From Rodentolepis nana (taxonomy: Eukaryota; Platyhelminthes; Cestoda; Cyclophyllidea; Hymenolepididae), in the NCBI GenBank assembly GCA_900617975.1, contig UZAE01013296.1, positions 1 to 24,047 on the forward strand: DNA of 24,047 nt. The letters run 5' to 3'. Both the position numbers and the translations under genes were made by a program. This document shows, in pieces, positions 1 to 6,951 of this stretch. Numbering within the stretch: position 1 is the first letter of the stretch; each line of letters opens with the position of its first letter. The notes beneath the pieces are model-generated. The model did no database searches. It was not told the DNA's origin and saw only the letters and a program-made list of their open reading frames with translations.

Positions 1-417
1 ATTAAAGGCAATGAGATTGCTGACACACTTGCTAAGAAGGGGACAACGATTTTGCAAAGCATGGACCGGCCGATGTCTTTCCACATAATGAAGGCCTTAA
101 TCAGAAGAGAATTCCATACCTCAAGGTACAACGAACTCAAAGCTCGAACAAAGGAGAAACAGTGGACAGTGGCACTCTCCGACATAGCCGACTGGCCAAG
201 AATCGAAGCCGTTGTTGAGTTTAGACTACGTACCGGACACGATTGCTTGGCAAAACACCTTCACAGATTGGGAGTATACACTCAACCCACATGCCTCCTA
301 TGTAACCTACATGAGGAAATGGAGAAGACCCACCTGATTCGGTGTCCAGCTCTAAAGACAAGGACGGAAAGCCAAAGATACTGGGAAGCAAGAAGACTGC
401 TAATGAACTGCTATTAA
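1..417 (+). CDS. LINE ORF2 C-terminus (end of RNase H plus zinc-knuckle tail), 5' partial
   Basis: The frame is open from the first base to a TAA at 415-417, giving 138 codons that continue from outside the window. Residues 3-14 (GNEIADTLAKKG) match the end of the RNase H domain of jockey/I-type LINEs, where the Asp of GNExAD is a catalytic metal ligand. Residues about 77-93 (FRLRTGHDCLAKHLHRLG) and the following CLLC...H...C pattern (CX2CX9HX3C) form the short C-terminal module usual after RNase H in arthropod elements. In the complete family this polyprotein holds endonuclease, reverse transcriptase and RNase H, and carries out target-primed reverse transcription. No frameshift or stop is seen in this piece, so the copy is fairly young or was recently active. 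The true start lies upstream; the internal TTG at 52 and ATG at 61 are not starts. The family assignment is from motif recognition and confidence is high; the exact clade is uncertain. Confidence 0.9.
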   Translation: MKGNEIADTLAKKGTTILQSMDRPMSFHIMKALIRREFHTSRYNELKARTKEKQWTVALSDIADWPRIEAVVEFRLRTGHDCLAKHLHRLGVYTQPTCLLCNLHEEMEKTHLIRCPALKTRTESQRYWEARRLLMNCY

Positions 418-524
418 TTAACTGCTATAAATGTACCCCCCCCCTCTTGGGGGAAGCTGAAGTCAAAGATTAAGGGCTAATGATAAATATCATAAAGCCT
501 GCCATTTGAAATAAATAAATAAAT
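418..524 (+). other. LINE 3' UTR and (AAAT)4 tail with two potential hairpins
   Basis: After the stop codon there is a run of nine C (436-444), then TCTT and five G (449-453), which can fold as a 5-bp C/G hairpin with a four-base loop. Further on, ATGATA-AA-TATCAT (480-493) forms a 6-bp hairpin just before the conserved CTGCCATTTGA (500-509). The core TGATA-NN-TATCA is also present in both minus-strand relatives (1276-1287 and 6562-6573) with different loop dinucleotides. By analogy with other LINEs, a 3' hairpin may be what the element's reverse transcriptase recognises; that role is inferred. Confidence 0.65.
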
Positions 525-1231
525 TACTTTACCTTTCGTGACTCATTTAGTTTGGGGGAATTGGAACAGGCCATATTTCAGATTGACCCAAAAATGTCAC
601 AGGAGCATTTATCAATGATTCTTTGAATAAATGGAAGCTTGGAGGCTTCAAACGTAAGCCAAAATCCTCTCCCTCCGATAGGCGATTATTAAGAGGTAGA
701 GGTGATAGAATAATCAATAAAAGGCAATACCTGAACCAATATTGAGAATAAAAGCAATCCATCTTTCCAAATTTTGCGTCAATATTCCCTTTGTATTGTT
801 TTACGCGATAGTGCGTTAAGTTGTTTCCTGCTAAATTTTACTAACACCATAGGTGATGCCACTTGCTGAATGTTACTGATAAAAAGAAAAAATTGTGTTC
901 TTAGCTTATAATGTCAATTGGGACACTATATCGTAAATGCTCATCTTGAAATGGCTATTGGTTTTGATATGATTATTGAACAATCGTCTCTGCATGCTGC
1001 TATTATGCCTACCGCGGTCAAAAATTCCTCATCGAGGAATGGTGGTAGTCCCGTACCTCAAAGAAAAGCCTCAACTGCGGCGTGGAGTAAGCATGGAAAG
1101 AATGAGAGCTACCTGTGAAGACAACTCTTTATTCTTGGAGCATTAAACTTGCACTACCGCAAACATCTAAAATGTTCTAACAATGACGATGGTGAGAAAT
1201 ATTTTTTCATGTTTTATATCCGAGGAACCGA
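525..1231. other. Intergenic spacer between two retroelement tails
   Basis: This is AT-rich sequence with no recognisable protein, RNA gene or repeat. Short open frames (for example 918-1118 on plus and 547-762 on minus) have no motif and are of a length expected by chance. The spacer separates the plus-strand LINE tail from the minus-strand composite element, so the two 3' ends face each other. Confidence 0.5.
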
Positions 1232-1245
1232 ACTTATCAAAAGAT
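1232..1245. repeat. Target-site duplication, left copy (ACTTATCAAAAGAT)
   Basis: This 14-bp word is identical to 2551-2564 and directly abuts the AAAT tail of the minus-strand element. The last two bases could also belong to the tail, so the real duplication is 12-14 bp. A perfect pair at exactly these two boundaries is the footprint of target-primed reverse transcription. Confidence 0.85.
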
Positions 1246-1461
1246 TTATTTATTTATTTCAAATGGCAGACGTTTTGATAACTATCATTAGCCATTTAGC
1301 TGACTTCGGGCTTCACAGAGGGAAGGTTCATCAAAGTAGCAGAAAGTCGAGGTGTGGGGAACAAAAGAGCGATTCACAGATGCAAAAGAGATAGACAGAC
1401 ACAAAGGTAGAGAAAAAGTAAAGGTGACTACCGTGAAAGTGTTGGAAAGTAGAGCAAAGGT

Positions 1462-2490
1462 GAGGTGAGTACTGTGGAAGGGGTCGAATTTGACATACAG
1501 TGGGGTGATGGTAGTTTGAAGTGAGAAGTCGAAGAGAAAAGGTAAGATGAGTACTGTTGAAGTGGTCGAATTTAAGAAAAAAGGTGAGGTGAGTACTGTG
1601 AAATGGTCGAATATGGACAAAGGTGAGGTGAGTACTGTAAAAATAGTCGAATATGATATAGAGTGGGGTGATGGTAGTTTGAAGTCAGAAGTCAACTGCC
1701 GATCAATAGACTTTTTGCAAGTCAGAAGTCAACTGCCGATCAATAGACTTTTTTGTCTTTGAAGTCAGAAGTCAACTACCGTACAGTGGGGTCATGGTAG
1801 TTTGAAGTGAGAAGTCAACTGTAGGTGAGGTGAGTACTGTGGAAGTAGTCGAATATGACACAGTAAGGTAAGATGATTACTGTGAAAGGGGTCGAATATG
1901 ACATAAGTGAGGTGATGGTAGTTTGAAGTGAGAAGTCAACTGCCTGTTTGGTCATGGTAGTTTGAAGTCAGAAGTCAACTGCCGGTTTGTGTGAGTACTG
2001 TGAAAATGATCGAATATGACATGGAGTCAGCGAGTACTGTGGAAGTAGTCGAATATGACATACAGTGGGGCGAGTGCTGTTGAAGGGGTTGAATATGACA
2101 AGCAGTCGGGCTGATTGGTAGTTTGAAGTGAGAAGTCAACTGCCGGTTGATAGACGTAGTTTGAAGTCAGAAGTCAACTGCCGGTTGATAGACTTGTGGT
2201 CATGGTAGTTTGAAGTCAGAAGTCAACTGCCGGTTTGTGTGAGTACTGTGAAAATGATCGAATATGACATGGAGTCAGCGAGTACTGTGGAAGTAGTCGA
2301 ATATGACATACAGTGGGGCGAGTGCTGTTGAAGGGGTTGAATATGACAAGCAGTCGGGCTGATTGGTAGTTTGAAGTGAGAAGTCAACTGCCGGTTGATA
2401 GACGTAGTTTGAAGTCAGAAGTCAACTGCCGGTTGATAGACTTGATGGTAATTGAAGTCAGAAGTCAACTGCCGGTTTATAGACTTTTTT
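1462..2490 (-). repeat. Two-motif minisatellite (VNTR) inside the composite element
   Basis: Two motifs alternate irregularly; both are given here on the plus strand. Motif A is about 30-40 bp, with core GAGTACTGTGGAAG followed by TCGAATATGACA, and occurs about 12 times (for example near 1471, 1590, 1832, 2034, 2282). Motif B is about 38 bp, with core TTTGAAGTCAGAAGTCAACT then GCCGGTTGATAGACTT, and occurs about 12 times (for example near 1678, 1801, 1960, 2159, 2453) plus a partial copy near 1515. Copies on the low-coordinate side are more divergent; those above about 1950 are nearly identical, so the array is expanding on the side nearest the element's 5' end. Confidence 0.9.
1950..2445. repeat. 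Tandem 248-bp higher-order duplication within the VNTR
   Basis: Units 1950-2197 and 2198-2445 each contain the same order of A and B motifs. By eye they differ only at the last base. Such identity next to divergent neighbours implies a very recent duplication by slippage or unequal exchange, or an assembly duplication. Confidence 0.9.
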
Positions 2491-2550
2491 GCCGTATGAG
2501 TATACGTTGCCCAGAGTGCACCACGTGCAGGTAAGTCCATCGCACACCCC
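2491..2550 (-). other. 5' leader of the composite element with two hairpins
   Basis: This 60-nt non-repetitive segment lies between the right target-site duplication and the VNTR. On plus coordinates, 2493-2506 reads CGTAT-GAGT-ATACG and 2517-2529 reads TGCAC-CAC-GTGCA, both perfect 5-bp stems. No convincing RNA polymerase III A or B box is seen, so a tRNA- or 5S-derived SINE head is not supported. The leader may derive from a LINE 5' UTR or another RNA. On the plus (antisense) strand it contains CAGGTAAGT (2528-2536), a perfect consensus splice donor. Confidence 0.55.
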
Positions 2551-2564
2551 ACTTATCAAAAGAT
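2551..2564. repeat. Target-site duplication, right copy (ACTTATCAAAAGAT)
   Basis: It is identical to 1232-1245 and directly follows the leader of the composite element. It sets the element's 5' boundary at 2550. Confidence 0.85.
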
Positions 2565-5500
2565 AAAGTTTGCGTTGCATGATTTAATAATTTTAGTAAC
2601 ATTAATTTTAGCGGTCCAAAAAGCAGTTTATACAAGAAGACGCTGTTTCTGTGTTTTGGCGTTTATTCACTTATCACATGAAAACATGTTAGAGTAAAGT
2701 GATGCTAAAGTAAGTTTATCTTATTTAGACGTCAAGATTGGCTAAACATAAGCTTGAACTAAATTAATTGTGCATGGTTTTTAAAAGGGAAATATAGAAG
2801 GGAATTTTAAGTAGCTTAAGAGACCATCATAAACAGTGATTGCAATCCTCAGTGAACGCGTCCATTTAAAAGAGATGCCTCCACATCCGAGTTTTGTAGG
2901 GCAGAGATTAAAGCAACCATTCAGCGATGATGAAGTCTTCCTTGGTTGAGGTGATCGTTCGGATCGACATTTAATTACAACGAATGATGTTAGTAGGTAG
3001 GCGGGATTTGGCAATAACTATTAATAAGATTCATGGACAAATCAAAGCATTCCATACACCCTTCAACATTAATAAGTTGACTCGGTTTTGATTTAATGCG
3101 GTTTATCTACTTCAAAGAATTGCTGAATAACCATGATCACGCCCTTGTAATTATTTTTTATTGATTATTTTAAATGGTTGACAAAAATGATCAATTAACG
3201 CATTTGTTACAATTAAGATTTTAACAAAAAACTGTGCAGCTGTCCATGCAATGATTACTAAATAGGAAAGATGTAAAAGAAGCAGTAAGGTTTAAAGTAA
3301 AATCAGAATTTTTTAATAATATTTATCGGATAAAGAATTCGTAAGATAAGCAAGATTATGAAAATACTTTCATTAATAATCGAGGTCATAGGTATGAAAC
3401 TGGCAGGTCTAATTATTCTTTTACTACATCTTTACTGAATAGCATCACATTTATGAGTCTATTATTCATACTATTATGCAAAGTCGTACTAGGTTATTAG
3501 CACTGGACGATTGCGATATTATGAAGAACATTTTCATGATGTAATCGAATGTAAAATACTGTTCAGTAATAAGTGATTATGCAGTTTTCAGTGGGGTTCA
3601 GTTTTCTTCAAAAATTGATTCCGAGTTTATTAAATCTTTGATATCTTATGGCTAGAAGGAGAAAGCGTAACTATTTTGTGCCTGTGTTTATTTTCCAGAA
3701 AAAACTAGAACTCGTGAAAATAGTTTTCGTCCAGACATTCAAAAGATCTGAATTGATATTTTCGAAGCCAAAGTTATGGAAACCGAGAAACCGAAAATAA
3801 AAATAGAATTTTATTTAATAATTGTAATTTTAGAATTCATCTATTCACCTACCGAGCCTAATGATTTCAGACAAAAGAAAGCTTGCAAAAGGAAGTATGG
3901 CTTAATAATTTATTTTGCAAATATGTGACTAAAATTATCATAATTTCGAAAAATGCATTGAAAATCAGAGAAAGGAATTACTCCTTTGGTTGTGAACTAC
4001 AATAAGTATTGCGAATATGCTAGGGTTTTTAGATTCAGATTGTGCTGGAATACATTCAATTCACGTCTCCATCAACTAGGGAGACTTCATAAAAAGATAA
4101 ATGAAACAAGCTTTCGTAATTTCTAGGTCTAAACTTTACCCATTAAATAAATTAAATAATTAAATAAGCGGACTTTCTCAGGATTTAAGACTGTCTCCTT
4201 CTGTTTCGAGCAAATGGTCTGTTATCTTCCCATATAACATTAACGCAGGAAGGAGACGACTTAAAATAATTTAATTTAGTGCAATTGAGAGCTATAAAGT
4301 ACCTTGGCATGCGTGGATCCTGTTAAATATTAAACAAATGCATTCGGATGCAGTAATGGAGTACCCGACTCCTTGACAAGTGTTTGAAGTTTGTTTGTAA
4401 AAAGTAATTCGAAGCAAATGGCCCAATCAGGTGCTGAGGGCTAAAGTGAGAATTGCACTATCTGATATGCATATCTTAATTAGCCTAGAACAAGACATAC
4501 CATTGAATGATCCAATGCACTAAATATCAGTAACGCCATTTTGCACACTCATTAGCTACATTATCCAATCATTACAGTTAGAAACTTGCCTGAATCCACT
4601 TCTTTATTTTAACCCTTTTTTATGAGTCTTCTCGGTAACTTCTGCTCACCTTTTTGCTTTTATTCTATTCGAAGTAAACACTAGACTGGGACTAATTAGC
4701 TGAAAGTAGGGCGGGTAAAATTTTCCAAATATATTTTGAAGTGTTCTTAAATTCTGGTAAATGCTAAAGGAAGACGAAAGTAGGGCATGGGAGTCTTCAG
4801 TGTGATTAGAGATAATAGGCACAGTTTTTAGCCGTGGAGTCGTTAGTGACATTTCTCATCAACCTATGGAGCCGTCGAAGTATATGAAGCGGGAGTAAAA
4901 GGTAGAATTTATCGAGCGCCCTGAGCAAAAAACAAAGCAGGAAACGGTAATTAAGAGGTTGGGATTTTATTGCCAGCCAAGCTAATGGACAAATGGCGGG
5001 GTAACGCAACTCTCACTAAAGTAAAACCAATTTTCAGCATTATCTTTATTTAATTTTTAATGGGCTTTCGGCTAACAGACAAACCGCGAAAAATTAGTCA
5101 CTGATAGGATATTTCCAGAATCAGTAAATTGTTTGATATAAACAGCCCTCTAAATCAGGTTCGATCTAATGAAACCATTTAGTAAGATTTAGCAACTAGG
5201 ATAACGAAAATCGGCATTCAAAGGGAAGGTTACAATTATTAAAAGTTTCTAAGACAATTATTACTCTTTTAGCTTCATGTTCCTGTAGTAATGAGACACG
5301 ACTAAATCGAGGGGATGTGAGAGACTACGAGATTATATCAATAGGTCGCAAGGAACCAAAACGCATGGATACCATCTCTATCACGAAACTGAATGCAATT
5401 TCTTATAATTGTTTATTTCAAAACGCACATACAAATGCTCTTTAAGGAGACACAGACAACCCAAGGCTTCATAGCATTATAACTCGGTTGCTTTTAAGCG

Positions 5501-6150
5501 ATAACAACTTTTGAACCTGTTTCGCATTGTGAATTGTGTTAAATGTAGCACAATTCCAAATTGAGATATTGACCTATTTGAAATGTTTCGAATTGATTAC
5601 ATAAACTGAGTTAGTTTGATATTATGACGAAATAAGGGCTTATAATATTTGACAACGTAATTTTATATTTTTTAAAATATTTGTGTATGTGAGGTTCATT
5701 GTGTGAAATTTAATATCTTTATCAATAATATAATTCTATACATATTCTTGACTGTACAAACTGTTAACAGTCTTGAGATATATTTTGTAGTAGAATAAAA
5801 TTAAACCTAATTTGAGAAGTAACGCTTATAAATTTAAGCTCTTAGGATACAGTTAACTTGAAGAGGTAGCCCATTAATTATGTAGAAACAAAAGTTTTAA
5901 ACGAGCTTTGGATATTGCTAAGAGTCAAGCATCTTTCCAAGTTCTACAAATTTGCAAACAGGAAGAATAATATTGCCCTTCTCTTAAATGTCTTTTCACT
6001 AGTGGACTTTGCTGCCCTTTGACTCTTCTCCAGGTGCTTATTCACGTCATTTTGAAGAAATATGAATTTATCAGCTCAGAGTTCTGCCTCAAAGGCCGAT
6101 TCATTTGGTGAATAATTTCCTGTCCAGACACTTCTGCTACTGCTACTGCG
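2565..6150. other. AT-rich non-coding stretch
   Basis: No protein, RNA gene or repeat family is recognisable. Open frames here (for example 2781-3014, 4646-4852 and 4806-5009, all minus) are short, without motifs, and in the range expected by chance. The only notable structure is the hairpin at 4184-4265, listed separately. Confidence 0.5.
4184..4265. repeat. Long imperfect inverted repeat / hairpin
   Basis: The left arm TTTAAG (4184-4189) pairs with CTTAAA (4260-4265). After a small internal mismatch, GTCTCCTTC plus TG (4193-4203) pairs with CAGGAAGGAGAC (4246-4257) with one bulged G, for about 18 paired bases. The ~42-nt loop contains a further 5-bp stem, GTTAT (4221-4225) with ATAAC (4234-4238). 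It could be a folded RNA or a tiny inverted-repeat transposon remnant; TTAA lies at both outer ends. No function is known. Confidence 0.6.
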
Positions 6151-6226
6151 CTCTCCCCCTCCCCCTCCCCCTCCCCCTGCCCCCCCTGCCTCCCCCTGCC
6201 CCCTCCGCCACCCGCACCTCGCCCCA
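6151..6226. repeat. C-rich low-complexity tract, (CCCCCT)n-like
   Basis: Several runs of five or six C are separated by T, TG or TCCG. On the minus strand this gives at least four G runs with short loops, a G-quadruplex candidate. It creates spurious glycine-rich minus-strand frames (6042-6345), which are not genes. CACACACA follows just downstream. Confidence 0.85.
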
Positions 6227-6530
6227 CGCACACACATATTCTCATAGTGCCTATTAGTTAATTGAAATATTTTATCTTTATTACCATTATAAAACGGGTT
6301 CATTTCCTCTGATTTTAGCTTAGTAATCTGACTATCGCTCGACATTTGTTAATTTATTAATATTTTCTATTTTCCAAACGGAAGAATAGGCAATGTACGC
6401 TTCTCTCAGCAGAATAACCACTGAACACAGAACAAAATTAACGCAGTGCCTTGAGAGATAAAAAGAAAGATCAAACAAAGGTAGGATTAATGTCCTTGCA
6501 TCAAAACAAGTCTTAAATTTCGCTTTAGCG
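6227..6530. other. Non-coding spacer upstream of the second composite element
   Basis: This is AT-rich sequence with no recognisable gene or repeat beyond the CA-rich start. Confidence 0.5.
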
Positions 6531-6540
6531 AAATAATATT
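6531..6540. repeat. Probable target-site duplication, left copy (AAATAATATT)
   Basis: This 10-bp word is identical to 6942-6951 and lies at the predicted 3' boundary of the minus-strand element. It is AT-only and short, so it is weaker evidence than the 14-bp pair of the first element. Confidence 0.55.
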
Positions 6541-6941
6541 TATATCAAATGGCAGGCGTTTTGATAGTTATCATTAGCCCTTTAGTGGACTTCAGGCTCC
6601 ACAGAGGGGAAGGAACATCAGAGCGAAAAAATTCGAGAGGAGGGTGGAAAAGAAGATTGTTTCAAAGATGTAAAAGTGACAGACACAAAAGGTATAAAAA
6701 AGGTGAGGTGAGTAATGTGGAAGGAATCAAATATGACATACAGCGGCATCANGACTTCAGGCTCCACAGAGGGGAAGGAACATCAGAGCGAAAAAATTCG
6801 AGAGGAGGGTGGAAAAGAAGATTGTTTCAAAGATGTAAAAGTGACAGACACAAAAGGTATAAAAAAGGTGAGGCGAGTAATGTGAAAGTGATCAAATATG
6901 ACATTCAGCGGGGTCATGGTAGCTTGAAGTCAACTACAGCT
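6541..6941 (-). mobile_element. Second composite-family element, 5'-truncated
   Basis: On the minus strand the element ends (6617-6541) with the same LINE-related 3' segment: CCTCTGTGGAGCCTGAAGTC, then GGGCTAATGATA and CTGCCATTTGA. The AAAT tail is degenerate. Upstream are the unique segment shared with 1331-1461 and motif A-like sequence. The copy stops inside a motif B remnant (about 6916-6941) and lacks the leader and the VNTR array, as expected for 5' truncation during target-primed reverse transcription. It differs clearly from the first element (roughly 70-80% similar by eye), so the family has been active over some time. An internal 165-bp duplication with an N is described separately. 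The long plus-strand frame at 6549-6947 crosses the N and is not a gene. Confidence 0.8.
6588..6917. repeat. 165-bp internal tandem duplication with an undetermined base at the junction
   Basis: The unit starting at 6588 repeats from 6753. The first ~121 bases look identical, and the last ~40 differ at several positions (for example GAGGTGAGTAATGTGGAAG against GAGGCGAGTAATGTGAAAG). Base 6752 is N, exactly at the boundary. The repeat may be genuine, since the family expands tandemly, or an artefact of an assembly join. Confidence 0.85.
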
Positions 6942-6951
6942 AAATAATATT
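6942..6951. repeat. Probable target-site duplication, right copy (AAATAATATT)
   Basis: It is identical to 6531-6540 and sits at the truncated 5' end of the second composite element. Confidence 0.55.

Larger units (their letters stand above)
1..524 (+). mobile_element. 3' end of a non-LTR retrotransposon (LINE, jockey/I-like with RNase H)
   Basis: The segment contains the ORF2 C-terminus, a ~91-nt 3' UTR and four perfect AAAT units at 509-524. A short microsatellite-like tail instead of poly(A) is typical of several RNase H-bearing LINE clades. The 5' part lies outside the window, so neither full length nor the matching target-site duplication can be checked. Its last ~90 nt recur in reverse orientation at 1246-1330 and 6541-6617. 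Confidence 0.85.
1246..2550 (-). mobile_element. Non-autonomous composite retroelement: leader, VNTR, unique segment, LINE-derived 3' tail
   Basis: Read on the minus strand, the element begins at 2550 with a GGGGTG leader of 60 nt. It continues through a ~1-kb minisatellite (2490 to about 1462), a unique stretch (about 1461-1331) and a 3' segment (1330-1246) that aligns with the UTR and AAAT tail of the LINE at 432-524. Similarity to that LINE stops at the UTR, so the body is not a simple truncated copy of it. Perfect 14-bp direct repeats flank both ends, which shows the element inserted as one unit. No reverse transcriptase or long conserved protein is seen; the 135-codon minus frame at 1288-1695 is repetitive VNTR translation. 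The likely mode is mobilisation in trans by the LINE machinery. It could instead be an internal-deletion derivative of an unseen LINE subfamily that carries this body in its UTRs. The boundaries are well supported; the mechanism is inferred. Confidence 0.8.

Noticed and set aside
1288..1695. 135-codon minus-strand frame
   Set aside because: It runs through the minisatellite and its protein is a low-complexity translation of the VNTR motif; it ends inside the LINE-derived tail.
1462..2490. CRISPR-like repeat/spacer array
   Set aside because: Repeats are irregular in spacing, two motifs alternate, 'spacers' are themselves repeated, and the context is an inserted eukaryotic retroelement.
2527..2537. 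U1 snRNA-derived 5' chimera in the composite leader (minus strand ACTTACCTG)
   Set aside because: Only nine bases match the U1 5' end; the surrounding sequence does not follow U1.
6042..6345. Glycine/arginine-rich minus frames
   Set aside because: They are created by the C-rich low-complexity tract.
6549..6947. 132-codon plus-strand frame
   Set aside because: It is antisense to the second composite element, crosses the N at 6752 and is merely the duplicated 165-bp unit, whose length happens to keep frame.
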